A stretch of DNA of 39,392 bases from Pseudomonadota bacterium (GCA_002747435.1 PDPH01000020.1:1-39392); one strand, 5' to 3'. Numbered from the stretch's first letter, positions 26,066 through 35,524 are shown. Numbers and translations: made by a program. The notes: generated from the sequence alone by a model not told the origin.

Positions 26066-26637
26066 CAGCCCAATGCCCCTGATAAAAAATGATCTGCCAA
26101 TTCCAATACCCCCCTGAATCGAGTAAAACCGTGATCACCCCCCTGAAAAACCAACTGATGACAATCACGATAAAAAGCCACTGCATCGCGCCAATCTAGG
26201 ACTTCATCACCTGTTTCCTGCAATAACAACAGTTTATTCGGCTCAGCCGGTGCGGATAAATCCAAGGCTTGCAATTCATCCAAATGAGCTTGGCTAAACT
26301 CATACGTGGCATCGGAATAATAACTTTTTTGTAAACCCAGAGCAGACCGCAGTAACAGTGCCGGATGCACCGCAGGATTGATGAGAACTGCACGTAATGC
26401 GTGACGCGCTGCCAAGACAGTGGCATAAAAACCACCTAATGAGCTACCCATGAGTGCCACTGGTGTCCTTGCCTGAGCCAGAATACTCTCTAATAAGGCA
26501 AAGGCCTCAGCAGGGCGATGGGGCAAGTCAGGGCAAACCCATTCCGTCCCTCGCCCACGCGCCTCCAGCCAGCGGCGCGTTTCCTGCGCCTTGCCGGACT
26601 GAGAGGACGAATTAAATCCATGAATATAAAGCAACAT
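26065..26637 (-). CDS. yqiA: YqiA-family esterase
   Basis: A small (190-residue) alpha/beta hydrolase of the YqiA family: LLYIHGFNSSSQSGKA at the N-terminus, CPDLPH, nucleophile Ser66 in MGSSLGGF, Asp144 in ETGDEVLD and His169 in GGDHGF. E. coli YqiA (193 residues) has esterase activity on acyl-CoA and nitrophenyl esters; the physiological role is unclear. In enterics it neighbours parE and cpdA, whereas here it is coupled to another hydrolase. Promoter at 26671-26700. Confidence 0.88.
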   Translation of the reverse strand: MLLYIHGFNSSSQSGKAQETRRWLEARGRGTEWVCPDLPHRPAEAFALLESILAQARTPVALMGSSLGGFYATVLAARHALRAVLINPAVHPALLLRSALGLQKSYYSDATYEFSQAHLDELQALDLSAPAEPNKLLLLQETGDEVLDWRDAVAFYRDCHQLVFQGGDHGFTRFRGVLELADHFLSGALG

Positions 26638-26670
26638 AATTTTTCAAGCTCAAGAGCCAATAAGCCGCGC

Positions 26671-26700
26671 AGTATAGCCAATTTACCTGCGACAAGTGAA
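26671..26700 (-). promoter_or_regulatory. Predicted promoter for the yqiA-hydrolase operon
   Basis: On the minus strand TTCACT (26700-26695), an 18-base spacer and TATACT (26676-26671) match the consensus at 4/6 and 5/6. Transcription would start near 26664, about 27 bases before the ATG. Confidence 0.5.
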
Positions 26701-26770
26701 ATGCTTGACACTGGGTATTAATCCTGTTGAATTGCTACCTATTGAAGCCATTAATAGGAATACTCCGGCA

Positions 26771-27577
26771 ATGAACACCACTACGGGCACACCAGAGCGT
26801 GCCGAACCAAGCCTTTTCCTGCAAGCCGCCCTGCAAGCAGTACGCGCCGCAGAAGCCGTTATTTTGAACTATTACCACCGAGATGTTGAAGTCGAGTTCA
26901 AAGCGGATCAATCACCTGTCACCATTGCTGATGTGGAAACCGAACAAACCATTAAACGTATTATTCTGGAACACTTTCCTGAACATGGCTTTTTGGGGGA
27001 GGAAACCGGCAAGGTCAATAGCGAAGCTGAATATCGCTGGCTTATCGACCCTATTGATGGCACCAAAAGCTTTGTACGCCATTACCCCATGTTTTCCACA
27101 CAAATTGCTCTCATGCACGGCAATGAACTTATTCTTGGCGTTTCCAATGCACCCAGTTTTGGTGAGCTGGCTTATGCAGAAAAAGGCAAAGGCGCTTTTT
27201 TAAATGGTAAGCCACTCCACACCACGACTTATACTAAACTCAGCCAGTCGGCACTGTCTTTAGGCAATATTGCCAGCCTTGCCGCTCATCCCAAACGCTG
27301 GACAGCGCTGGGCAATATGATCCAACAAGTCCAACGTATTCGCGGTTATGGCGACTTTTTGCACTACCACCTACTCGCCGCTGGCAAGCTAGATGTGGTA
27401 TTGGAGTCTGACGTCAATATTCTGGATATTGCTGCACTGTCGGTCATTGTCACTGAAGCAGGTGGCACTTTTACCGATATGTACGGCCATGCACTAACAT
27501 TGTCAACCCAATCGGTCTTGGCAACCGCCAGCCAAGCACTGCACAGCACTTGTTTGCAACATTTGCATGCAGATTAA
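26771..27577 (+). CDS. hisN: Histidinol-phosphatase, inositol monophosphatase family (HisN-like)
   Basis: Mg-dependent sugar or amino-alcohol phosphatase. The 268 residues carry the IMPase metal sites: GFLGEETG, then WLIDPIDGTKSFVRHYP and a C-terminal VNILDIAALSVIVTEAGG. The variant TKSFVRHYP resembles HisN histidinol-phosphatases more than SuhB, so histidine biosynthesis is the likely role; the wider family also includes fructose- and inositol-phosphatases. I start at ATG 26771 (MNTTTG); the open frame extends to 26696 but those residues are not conserved. A perfect TTGACA lies at 26705-26710, with only a weak -10 downstream. Confidence 0.88.
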   Translation: MNTTTGTPERAEPSLFLQAALQAVRAAEAVILNYYHRDVEVEFKADQSPVTIADVETEQTIKRIILEHFPEHGFLGEETGKVNSEAEYRWLIDPIDGTKSFVRHYPMFSTQIALMHGNELILGVSNAPSFGELAYAEKGKGAFLNGKPLHTTTYTKLSQSALSLGNIASLAAHPKRWTALGNMIQQVQRIRGYGDFLHYHLLAAGKLDVVLESDVNILDIAALSVIVTEAGGTFTDMYGHALTLSTQSVLATASQALHSTCLQHLHAD

Positions 27578-27651
27578 GCAATACCCAAAATACCAATTAC
27601 CCCTGCACCACCCTGTTTCAATAAACGGTAGTATGCCCTATACATATAGCT

Positions 27652-29244
27652 TCAATGGCGAAAATGGCGCATGCCAGTAAATACCATAGCCATACCATAT
27701 TCATTAGCCGCAGCAATAAGCGCTTCATCCCGCATTGAACCACCGGGTTGAATCACCGCACGAACCCCTGCTGAAGCAGCACTATCAATACCATCACGGA
27801 AAGGAAAAAAGGCATCTGAGGCCATCACCGAACCCGCCACGCTCAAGCCTGCCTGTTGCGCTTTGATAGTAGCAATACGCGCTGAATTGACCCGACTCAT
27901 TTGTCCCGCCCCCACGCCAATGGTGCGCTGCTCAGACGCATAAACAATCGCATTGGATTTAACGAATTTAGCGACCCGCCAAGCAAACTGTAAATCTTCC
28001 CATTCTTGTGCATTAGGCTGGCGTTGAGTAACTACGCTTAAACCTTCCAGCAGGGTTTTGTCCGCAGTCTGTAGCAGCAAACCACCATTAACACGCTTGA
28101 AATCTAATGTAGTGCGGGTGCTGGATGAAACTGGCCATTGTTCGACTATAAGTAAGCGTATGTTTTTCTTAGCCGCCACGACAGCAACAGCCTCGGGTGC
28201 GATCCCCGGTGCAATAATCACTTCAACAAACTGTCGCTCAATGATCAAACGCGCTGTCGCCAAATCCAGTTCCCGATTAAACGCAATAATGCCACCAAAC
28301 GCAGACTCAGGATCAGTACTATACGCCCGCTCATAAGCAGTCAATAAATGACTCGCCACCGCGACACCACAAGGATTCGCATGCTTAACAATCACACAGG
28401 CTGCCGCTGTGAATTGCTTGACACATTCAAGAGCCGCATCAGTATCAGCAATATTATTATAAGAGAGTGCCTTGCCTTGAATTTGCAGCGCACTCGCAAT
28501 ACTGCCAACAGGCGGATTGCTTTCAGTATAAAAAGCCGCCTGTTGGTGGGCATTTTCACCGTAGCGCAAGTCCTGTTTTTTTTGTAGCTGTAAATTAAAG
28601 GTACGCGGGAATTGTGCAGGTGACTCATGAGAAGCCCCTGCCACTCGTGCACCAAAATAGTTTGCAATCATCCCATCATAGCGCGCTGTATGCTCAAATG
28701 CTTTAATCGCCAAATCAAAACGAGTTTCAGGCGACACACAGCCTCCCGTTTGCGCCATTTCAGCCTGTACACGACCGTAATCCAATGGATCAACAATAAT
28801 GCTGACATGAGCATGATTCTTAGCACTAGCTCTTACCATTGCTGGACCGCCAATATCAATATTTTCTACAGCATCTTCATAGGTGCAATTTTCTTTGGCT
28901 ACCGTCGCCTCAAAGGGATACAAATTCACCACCAGCAAATCAATACGGCTAATGTCATGCTCAGCCATTACAGCATCATCTTGCCCTCGCCTGCCCAACA
29001 AACCAGCGTGAATTTTAGGGTGCAATGTCTTAACTCTGCCATCCATCATTTCCGGGAAACCTGTGTACTCGGACACTTCGAGCACCGGAATATGATGCTC
29101 CATCAATAAACGCGCCGTTCCGCCCGTCGAGAGCAGCTCAACCCCTTGACTATGTAAAAACTGGGCAAACTCCAACAAACCGCTTTTGTCTGACACACTG
29201 AGCAACGCACGGGTAACAGGCAGATTGGAAACCGTTGTCATCAT
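27652..29244 (-). CDS. purH: AICAR transformylase/IMP cyclohydrolase
   Basis: Bifunctional enzyme of the last two steps to IMP. The MGS-like cyclohydrolase domain begins with [15 protein letters not shown] and has [24 protein letters not shown] and NLYPF. The transformylase domain includes [23 protein letters not shown] and [11 protein letters not shown]. It is 530 residues from ATG 29244 (E. coli 529), with AGGA nine bases upstream; the open frame begins at a TTG six codons earlier, which I reject. A weak promoter, TTGCTC-17-TATATA, lies at 29401-29373 on the minus strand. purD, its usual partner, is not adjacent. Confidence 0.97.
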   Translation of the reverse strand: MMTTVSNLPVTRALLSVSDKSGLLEFAQFLHSQGVELLSTGGTARLLMEHHIPVLEVSEYTGFPEMMDGRVKTLHPKIHAGLLGRRGQDDAVMAEHDISRIDLLVVNLYPFEATVAKENCTYEDAVENIDIGGPAMVRASAKNHAHVSIIVDPLDYGRVQAEMAQTGGCVSPETRFDLAIKAFEHTARYDGMIANYFGARVAGASHESPAQFPRTFNLQLQKKQDLRYGENAHQQAAFYTESNPPVGSIASALQIQGKALSYNNIADTDAALECVKQFTAAACVIVKHANPCGVAVASHLLTAYERAYSTDPESAFGGIIAFNRELDLATARLIIERQFVEVIIAPGIAPEAVAVVAAKKNIRLLIVEQWPVSSSTRTTLDFKRVNGGLLLQTADKTLLEGLSVVTQRQPNAQEWEDLQFAWRVAKFVKSNAIVYASEQRTIGVGAGQMSRVNSARIATIKAQQAGLSVAGSVMASDAFFPFRDGIDSAASAGVRAVIQPGGSMRDEALIAAANEYGMAMVFTGMRHFRH

Positions 29245-29372
29245 GGGATCATCCTGAGGCAAAGAAAATCATTTATTGTAGCCGCAGATGAGCAAGGGGA
29301 AAATCCTCTCAGTGCAACTTAATGGAACGCCCTAGCCAATTTATTAGCCACATCGAAAAAAACGATGAATCT

Positions 29373-29401
29373 TATATAAATTTGAACTACATTTTGAGCA
29401 A
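29373..29401 (-). promoter_or_regulatory. Possible purH promoter
   Basis: On the minus strand TTGCTC, a 17-base spacer and TATATA are correctly spaced and lie about 130 bases before purH. The boxes match only 3/6 and 4/6, and no PurR box was recognised. Confidence 0.3.
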
Positions 29402-29549
29402 GCTGTACTATACTCCTTGACAAGAGTCTGGAAAGGATGACCTTCAGCACAAGACGCGGGACGGTGGGGAGTGCAATTCAATACCAAGATTTCCGCCTTC
29501 CAAGAGAAAACCCAATAACACAGCGTGAGAGGGTCATTCTCTCCAGGTT

Positions 29550-30578
29550 CTATTTCTCATCTTCATTTTCAGGATTGGCTGATTCATTTTCACTTTCAGC
29601 CATTTCCTTTTCTTCTACGAAATAATCGTTAGCGATAGGTGGGCTTGCGGGGTTATTCTCTCTATCTACATCCTCCGTTTGTTGAGGATTCAAGCAGTGC
29701 AGTAAATCCTGTAACAAGCGGGTAACTTCTCCTGTCATTAAGGTAAATTCAATATCTTTCTTCTCAGCATAGGACTGTGGGTCATGTTCATCTAATTGTT
29801 CGCCCATCACATCCAAAAACTTGAGCCGCTTGATCAATAAATTATCTGTCAGCATAAAACTGATCTTGTTGTCCCAAACCAGCATGAGCTTGGACACCCA
29901 CTTTCCATTATCTAAGTTAGATTGCACCTCATCGGAGCGCAATTCATGCTTTTTGAACACAGCAACACTTTGATCATCCCCTTGGCTACGTAACTCACAT
30001 TCTTCGCCTAATTCAAATGGGGCAGGCAGAACACCTTCGCGCAACCATTGCGTCATTAAACAGACAGGCGTCATTTCAGTTTCAGGCGCTTTGAGCGGCA
30101 AAGAGTCTATACTTGCCCGCAAATAATGCGTCAGGCGCTCAGCTTGGGTAGCAGAAGCTGTATTCAATATCAACCAACGCCCTTGGGGATCGAGCCAGGC
30201 ATCAATTTGCCGAGTTCGCGTAAATGCCTTGGGGAGCAACTCAAACTCAATCGTTTCTTTAAGGTCTTTTTTCTCACGACCGCTTACTTTTCGCCCATCA
30301 CGCGCCTCAATCTCAGCGAGACGCACCTCCAGCGCTTCACGGATAACAGAAGACGGCAGCATACGTTCCTGATGCGCCAAACTTACCAAGATATAGCCAT
30401 TAGCAGCATGAGCCATCACCTGAGAGTCACGCCCCAATGGGCTGACCCAGCCCACACTTTCACGCTGCTCTTGCACGCAAGGCGCAAATGGCCTAAATGC
30501 CAGCTTTTCGTGCAAGTCCTCAGCAGTCCATTCAAAATCCTGCTGCAATTTATAGAGATAAAGATTTTTAAACCACAT
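29550..30578 (-). CDS. rdgC: Recombination-associated protein RdgC
   Basis: Ring-shaped, sequence-independent double-strand DNA-binding protein that limits RecA activity. Family features: start MWFKNLYLYKL, FRPFAPCVQEQRESVGWVSPLG near 28-50, LLPKAFTRTRQIDAWLD near 114-130, and KWVSKLMLVWDNKISFML near 223-240. The E. coli protein has 303 residues; this one has 342 because of a strongly acidic, Asn/Glu-rich C-terminal tail of about 40 residues. Such tails can mimic DNA or regulate binding, but its role here is unknown. It has its own promoter candidate and is read towards purH after a 300-base gap. Confidence 0.95.
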   Translation of the reverse strand: MWFKNLYLYKLQQDFEWTAEDLHEKLAFRPFAPCVQEQRESVGWVSPLGRDSQVMAHAANGYILVSLAHQERMLPSSVIREALEVRLAEIEARDGRKVSGREKKDLKETIEFELLPKAFTRTRQIDAWLDPQGRWLILNTASATQAERLTHYLRASIDSLPLKAPETEMTPVCLMTQWLREGVLPAPFELGEECELRSQGDDQSVAVFKKHELRSDEVQSNLDNGKWVSKLMLVWDNKISFMLTDNLLIKRLKFLDVMGEQLDEHDPQSYAEKKDIEFTLMTGEVTRLLQDLLHCLNPQQTEDVDRENNPASPPIANDYFVEEKEMAESENESANPENEDEK

Positions 30579-30621
30579 AACCCGCCGTATTTGCTGTGAA
30601 GCTGATTGCTCAAAGGCGGGG

Positions 30622-30650
30622 ATTATGCGGCAAAATGCTCATTCAAACAA
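30622..30650 (-). promoter_or_regulatory. Predicted rdgC promoter
   Basis: On the minus strand TTGTTT (30650-30645), a 17-base spacer and CATAAT (30627-30622) lie about 45 bases before the rdgC start and abut the stop of the DUF1501 gene. Confidence 0.4.
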
Positions 30651-31862
30651 TCAAACAAACGGTAATATACCTTGTGACCGCCAAGGATTTGCGACACCCA
30701 ACCAACGACTTGCTACAGTGCCATATACTTTGCGAAAATCAGTCGTCATGTGCAAATTACCATCTTTATCCAAATCATGCAGAGGTGGACGATCGCCGTA
30801 AATACCGCCACGCACTTTACCGCCCATGACTAATTGTACTGATGCAGCACCGTGATCCGTACCTTTACCATGATTCTCGGCGACACGCCGCCCGAACTCA
30901 GAGTAAGTAATCACCATGACCTCATCCCACCGCCCATGACGTTGCATAGCATTAGCAAAAGAATCCAGCGCAACAGACAGTTCACGCAACAAATGATTTT
31001 GAGTGATTAATTGCTTGGAATGCGTATCAAAACCTTTATGCTCAATTTTATAAACAGCGGTGTCAACATCATTAATAATCATTTGAGCAATCGATTCTAG
31101 CTGACGTCCAAGCGTACCGGTTGCAAAACCACCTAGCGGCTTAGGATGACTCATCTTTTGTTTCAACTGCTTACCGGCAGCATGCAATTGATGCTGAATA
31201 TTAACAATATGCGTTAAGGCTTGGCTAGGGTGGCGAGAAGGAGAAATATCATCAATCAAATCAACCTGATTTAGAAAGACTTGCGGACTTTGCATCGCAA
31301 TAGTGTGGCAATCTTTGCCCAACATTGGTCCTAGGCCTTCTCCAATAATAATGCCATGTAGTCCTTCTTTGTAGCGAGGCAATATCTGCGTTAGCCAACC
31401 AATGTCTGAATACTCAAAAGCATTGCTAGCCGTTTCCCAAATATCACTGGAGCGAAAATGGGATAAGATTGGGTGATGGTAACCTACACCTTGTATCCAT
31501 GCCACATGGCCTGACTTCCACCAACGTTGCAGGGGTGCCATATAAGGATTCAGAGCCAAACCATTGCTGTCGGGTAACTCTTGTAATTGATGCTTGGCAT
31601 GTAAAATATTGGGGCGATATTTGTCACGCAATAAGTTGTATTCCTTGTCGCGCGTCGGAATTAAAGTGCTTAAACCATCATTACCACCCACCAACTTGAT
31701 GAGCACCACTCGACGCGTTTTACCAGAAACCGAGCGTGGCGCAATGGGTTTTGCCTGTGTATTGCCACTCCTAGCAGATGGCGCGGCAGCCCATAAAATT
31801 TCTGGCGCGAAACCGACAGTCGACAAAGCACCAGCCAGCTTTAAAAATCCACGTCTTTTCAT
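30651..31862 (-). CDS. DUF1501 family protein with Tat-type signal
   Basis: The 403-residue protein begins with a twin-arginine export signal (MKRRGFLKLAG, then a hydrophobic core ending near ILWAAA). The mature part is DUF1501, a sulfatase/alkaline-phosphatase-like fold of unknown activity: VVLIKLVGGNDGLSTLIPTRD near 52-72, GVGYHHPILSHFRSSDIWETA near 123-143, and the C-terminal VITYSEFGRRVAENHGKGTDHG with its metal-binding-like Asp-His. It follows the DUF1800 gene by 103 bases, a pairing found in many bacteria. Confidence 0.9.
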   Translation of the reverse strand: MKRRGFLKLAGALSTVGFAPEILWAAAPSARSGNTQAKPIAPRSVSGKTRRVVLIKLVGGNDGLSTLIPTRDKEYNLLRDKYRPNILHAKHQLQELPDSNGLALNPYMAPLQRWWKSGHVAWIQGVGYHHPILSHFRSSDIWETASNAFEYSDIGWLTQILPRYKEGLHGIIIGEGLGPMLGKDCHTIAMQSPQVFLNQVDLIDDISPSRHPSQALTHIVNIQHQLHAAGKQLKQKMSHPKPLGGFATGTLGRQLESIAQMIINDVDTAVYKIEHKGFDTHSKQLITQNHLLRELSVALDSFANAMQRHGRWDEVMVITYSEFGRRVAENHGKGTDHGAASVQLVMGGKVRGGIYGDRPPLHDLDKDGNLHMTTDFRKVYGTVASRWLGVANPWRSQGILPFV

Positions 31863-31965
31863 AAACCAACTAATCCCTCTAGATATATAAGTTAACCACC
31901 TTGGTATTTACTTTTATTATCTTTATATAAATTCCTTCTTTTACTTATCAGCTATTACCCAAGTT

Positions 31966-33270
31966 TCAATTCACCTGAAACGACGGGTCTAACAGCAAAG
32001 CATGCGCCAAGCGTCGCTCGCCAGGAATTTTTGGCAAAGCATTAACCGGCGGCACAGCCAACATCCAGTCGATAATGCCTTGAGCATCTCTAACCGGTAG
32101 AGGCAATTGATCGTCATACTTCTGATCCAGATTCCCACGAGAAATCTTCGCCAGATAAGAGGCTCGAACCAATAAAGTTTGGGTACTGATCCAATGCTCT
32201 CCTCCCGACCAGCCTTTCACACTAGGGGGATCAAACAATTCTTGCCCCAACAAACGACACAAATTAATCATTTCACCGGTATTTTCACGACGATACCCTC
32301 TCGTCATGCGCAAAGTACCGACTAATAAATCAACAGGCGACTTGACCAAAGCACCCCGATTACGTTTATCCCAGAATTCAGGACTATTTAAAACCAGTCG
32401 CAAAATTCCTTTGATATCATAGTTTAGCTGGCGGAATTGCGCGCCCCAGTGCTTTATAAGCACCGGATTAGGACGTGCTGTACTAACGAAATTACGCCAG
32501 AAGCGCTCGGCTAAACGCTCGGCTGTACGGTCATTATTCAGCAACAAGTCAATAATTTGCTCGCCAGTGAAACGACCCTTATGCTTTTTTAGAAAGGTAA
32601 GCGGACTATTATCATGCAAATCGGCACGTACTTGAAACTCTCCGGTTTGAGGATGTACGGTCCAGCCTGTAAATGCCTTGGCTGCCGCAGTCACATCAGC
32701 TTGATTATATTTCCCTCTGCCAATGGTAAACAGCTCTAGCAGCTCTCTAGCGAAGTTTTCATTGGGACTATCCTTCGCATTTTGATAACCATCCAGATAA
32801 ACCAGCATAGCTGGATCACGGGCTATGGCTTGAAGCAGATGACGAAAATTCCCCAGTGCGTGTCTGCGTAACAGCAAATTTTGTTTATACAATAAACTGG
32901 GTTGCAGCGTTTTCTGGATAGATGAGGTCAAGAAGCCATGCCAGAACAAAGTCATACGTTCAATGAAGGGCGACTTAGTTGCAAGCATCTGCTCAAGCCA
33001 CCATCCTTGTAAACGTTTTCCTTCCTGTTGTGCGATCATCCACGCATCTTTGCGCCCCTTGGCACTTTCGTCACGCATCGGCTCTAACTTGTTCCAAGGT
33101 GTCAAAGGTGGCGGCGGTCTGAGAGGCGAAGGTGGCGTATGCAAAATTTGCTCTACAGCCTTATCCCTAGTCTGCCCTTCGAGAGCTTTTATGCTGCCCC
33201 ACTCTGCACCCAGTCCTGTGCGGGATACAAGATGACGAGCCTCACTAAATGTGAGTACGTTCATAGGCAT
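31966..33270 (-). CDS. DUF1800 family protein
   Basis: This 434-residue protein matches DUF1800: an N-terminal A-R-H-L-V-S-R-T-G-L-G with R-H-L motif, PFIERMTLFWHGFLTSS, then DPAMLVYLDGYQNAKDSPNENFARELLELFTIG near 152-184, AKAFTGW, and HDNSPLTFL. The function is unknown. No signal peptide is obvious, although its partner has one. It has in-frame starts at 33270 and 33264 with no clear ribosome-binding site. It is transcribed ahead of DUF1501, so the two products likely act together (inference from the conserved pairing). Confidence 0.9.
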   Translation of the reverse strand: MPMNVLTFSEARHLVSRTGLGAEWGSIKALEGQTRDKAVEQILHTPPSPLRPPPPLTPWNKLEPMRDESAKGRKDAWMIAQQEGKRLQGWWLEQMLATKSPFIERMTLFWHGFLTSSIQKTLQPSLLYKQNLLLRRHALGNFRHLLQAIARDPAMLVYLDGYQNAKDSPNENFARELLELFTIGRGKYNQADVTAAAKAFTGWTVHPQTGEFQVRADLHDNSPLTFLKKHKGRFTGEQIIDLLLNNDRTAERLAERFWRNFVSTARPNPVLIKHWGAQFRQLNYDIKGILRLVLNSPEFWDKRNRGALVKSPVDLLVGTLRMTRGYRRENTGEMINLCRLLGQELFDPPSVKGWSGGEHWISTQTLLVRASYLAKISRGNLDQKYDDQLPLPVRDAQGIIDWMLAVPPVNALPKIPGERRLAHALLLDPSFQVN

Positions 33271-33485
33271 ATATCACTTGTTGAATAGACACGAAACGCA
33301 GCAAGAATAGCATTATTTATTTACCCCATTTTGCTTTTTTTTAACCAAAATGTCTAAATTGCAACCGAAATAAGTTTAATTTAATAAAAGACAATATTAT
33401 TTCGAGCTTAATTTAAGCAGCCCTTGAACCCACTGCCCTCTATCAACGACTTAGTCTAAGCATTATTTTAGGAACTTGCATTCCA

Positions 33486-35258
33486 TCAACGACTAGCATA
33501 GACAGCCGCCCCTGTGCTCAATTTTACAGATTGCGCCAACTGATGCACCGCCATGGCATAATAATTACTATGATTATAGCGAGTAATCACATAAAAATTA
33601 TTATACCCAATCCACGGTTCTTTATTACCCCCCGGAACTGTCGTCAAAGCTAATAAATGTGTGCGCCCAGTCTTACTCCAACTGCCACTGCGAGGCTTGA
33701 TACCTTTGCTGGCCAATGTCGACGAAGAATACTTCACTTTAAAGCCGTCAGGCATCGTTGCATATTGTGACGAACTCACTACCGCAGGTACAGCCACTTC
33801 CTGACCACGCTGCCAACCGTGCTTGGCAAAATAGTTGGCAATGCTGCCAATGGCATCGACTGGATTCCAAAGATCACGAATGCCATCACCGTCAAAATCC
33901 ACCGCAAAGGACTGGAAACTGCTAGGCATAAACTGTCCATAGCCCATAGCACCGGCATAAGACCCCATTGGCTCTAATGGGTTCATTTGCTCGCTGCGTG
34001 TCATTAATAAATAGTTTTCCAACTCGTTAAAAAAGAATTGGCTGCGCCGAGTGTTAACAATCGCTGAAGTCAATAGCGCATCAATGACTCGATGCTTGCC
34101 GAAAATACGCCCCCAACGAGTCTCAACCCCCATAATGCCGACAATATACTCAGGGTCAACACCGTACCGACGCGCTGCTCTTTGTAAATGTACGCCATGT
34201 TCATTCCAGAACCGTACACCTCTTTGTACATTCTCTGGTGTTACAAATTTGGCACGATAATTATACCAGCCCCCCGGTGTAGCGCTACCACCCTTATTTC
34301 CACTCCACAGACGTGCTACATTATCACGATTACGTACTTGTGAAAAAACACCATACAAATAGCCACGATCGAAACCATAACGCTTTACCATATGCTCAAT
34401 AAAGGAAGCTAACTGCGGATAACCTGCAAAATCTCCGCTCAATGCAGTCGCATAATAATCACCTGTTCCTCTGCCACCATAGCCGACGTGTGAACGCTGA
34501 CTGGCATGAGCAATTTGTCTTTGGGCTGCTTGCCGCTGACGTTGCCGAGTCTGTCGAGCCATTTGCTGCTGGCGTTGAACTTGTGCTTGCCGAGCTGCAT
34601 ATTGCTGTTGCTGAGCTTGTTGAGCCATTTGCTGCTGACGTTGAGCTTGTGTTTGCCGAGCTGCATATTGTTGCTGGTACTGTTGACGTAATTGTTGTTG
34701 TTTGGCAGCGGCCTGTGCTTGTTGCTGTCTAGCGGCTGCTTGACTTTGTGCTAGTTGAGCTTCCTGCGCTTGCAAACGGTGCTGATATTCAGCACGTTGA
34801 CGAGCCTCTTCTTGTTTAGCTTCCCACTCACGGTGGCGCCGTTTGCGCAAATGCGCCAAACGCTGTTGCTCAGCCGATAAACGTCGAGCCACAGGTTTGG
34901 GTCTGGCAGCAGCAACAACCCTCTTTTGCAATGGACGAGCTTGGGGAATGTTTGCTTGAGTTGTTGCCGCCATTACCTGCGCTGATTCTACCGCAGACTC
35001 CACAGTTTTCCCGACGATCTCTTCTGCATCTGCATGCTCTTGCACTTTAGCTTTACTGCTTGTATTTAATGGAGTCAGCTCGGCCAAGTTTTCTTCAAGT
35101 TGGGCTGGTTTACTGTATTCAGTCTTAGCATGACTGCTTACGGCAGGCTTTGGGCTAGCAGCCTGCTCAGATCGGGTAGGGGCATTGCTGCAACCGGCGA
35201 TAGCGCCCACACATCCTGTAAAAATAGCCCATGGTAGCAACCACTGACCTGCTCTCAT
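33486..35258 (-). CDS. MltB-family lytic murein transglycosylase, lipoprotein with Gln-rich insert
   Basis: An outer-membrane lipoprotein predicted to cleave peptidoglycan. Signal with lipobox A-I-A-G-C (Cys23). Residues 30-130 are an irregular linker. Residues about 130-250 are basic, Ala/Gln/Arg-rich and helical, with a 22-residue repeat. The MltB (SLT_2) domain runs from about 270: VKRYGFDRGYLYGVF, GVETRWGRIFGKHRV with catalytic Glu379, SYAGAMGYGQFMPSSFQ and the calcium-loop-like DFDGDGIRDLWNP. The family norm is about 330-360 residues, so the 240-residue N-terminal extension is unusual. GGGAGA precedes the ATG. It is monocistronic as far as can be seen. Confidence 0.92.
   Translation of the reverse strand: MRAGQWLLPWAIFTGCVGAIAGCSNAPTRSEQAASPKPAVSSHAKTEYSKPAQLEENLAELTPLNTSSKAKVQEHADAEEIVGKTVESAVESAQVMAATTQANIPQARPLQKRVVAAARPKPVARRLSAEQQRLAHLRKRRHREWEAKQEEARQRAEYQHRLQAQEAQLAQSQAAARQQQAQAAAKQQQLRQQYQQQYAARQTQAQRQQQMAQQAQQQQYAARQAQVQRQQQMARQTRQRQRQAAQRQIAHASQRSHVGYGGRGTGDYYATALSGDFAGYPQLASFIEHMVKRYGFDRGYLYGVFSQVRNRDNVARLWSGNKGGSATPGGWYNYRAKFVTPENVQRGVRFWNEHGVHLQRAARRYGVDPEYIVGIMGVETRWGRIFGKHRVIDALLTSAIVNTRRSQFFFNELENYLLMTRSEQMNPLEPMGSYAGAMGYGQFMPSSFQSFAVDFDGDGIRDLWNPVDAIGSIANYFAKHGWQRGQEVAVPAVVSSSQYATMPDGFKVKYSSSTLASKGIKPRSGSWSKTGRTHLLALTTVPGGNKEPWIGYNNFYVITRYNHSNYYAMAVHQLAQSVKLSTGAAVYASR
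34556..34670. repeat. 66-bp period tandem repeat inside the MltB-like gene
   Basis: Two 49-base blocks (34556-34604 and 34622-34670) differ at only three positions and are offset by 66 bases, that is 22 codons. A third, more diverged copy can be traced to the left. They encode the Q-Y-A-A-R-Q-x-Q-x-Q-R-Q-Q-Q-M-A repeat. Confidence 0.85.
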
Positions 35259-35451
35259 TTTGGTCTCCCTTATAATTCGTTAATAGTATTAATAGCTGGA
35301 ATGAAAGTAATTTGTGTTTTGCGCAAGCGCTTTGCTTATACCCTGCCCTAGTAAGCTCACTGTCCCATATCTTCCCTTACATTACCTTAGGAGATACAAG
35401 CTGAATCAGCCATGACTATGCACCACAATGTTCTGTAGTCTTTACACAACC

Positions 35452-35464
35452 CTCTTAATAAGAG
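35452..35464. promoter_or_regulatory. Palindromic operator candidate
   Basis: CTCTTA-A-TAAGAG is a perfect palindrome with one central base. It ends four bases before the -35 box of the promoter at 35468-35496, a usual place for a regulator site. The regulator is unknown. Confidence 0.35.
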
Positions 35465-35467
35465 TTA

Positions 35468-35496
35468 TTGGCAAGCTCTTGACTAAAGGCAATAAT
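35468..35496 (+). promoter_or_regulatory. Predicted sigma-70 promoter of the cysG block
   Basis: TTGGCA (35468-35473), a 17-base spacer and AATAAT (35491-35496) match the consensus at 5/6 each. Transcription would start near 35503, ahead of the small broken gene and cysG. Confidence 0.6.
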
Positions 35497-35524
35497 AAAG
35501 CTCAAAGTCCGTTGGAAGACTCGC

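Larger units (their letters stand above)
35259..35524. other. Control region between MltB-like gene and cysG block
   Basis: No gene was recognised in the first 190 bases. The right part carries a 13-base palindrome and a strong plus-strand promoter, annotated separately. The minus-strand promoter of the MltB-like gene should lie near 35260-35320, where the DNA is AT-rich, but no clear pair of boxes was found. Confidence 0.4.

Noticed and set aside
28627..29109. 160-codon frame antisense to purH
   Set aside because: Shadow of a conserved gene; product composition is typical of antisense frames and purH is certain.
29349..29367. CATCG-AAAAAAA-CGATG hairpin between purH and rdgC
   Set aside because: The stem is only five pairs and has no terminal T-run; the A-run is in the loop, so it is not a terminator.
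29437..29625. 62-codon plus-strand frame with GGAAAGG before its ATG
   Set aside because: It runs into the antisense of rdgC, its product is Ser/Phe-rich without a family, and the nearby TATACT has no matching -35 box.
30126..30599. 157-codon frame antisense to rdgC
   Set aside because: rdgC is well supported by family motifs; the antisense product has none.
34500..34700. Possible CRISPR-like repeat array
   Set aside because: The repeats are coding, of 66-base period, with near-identical spacers and no cas genes.
34442..34732. 96-codon plus-strand frame antisense to the Gln-rich repeat of the MltB-like gene
   Set aside because: Arises from the repetitive CAG/CTG-like codons of the real gene on the other strand.
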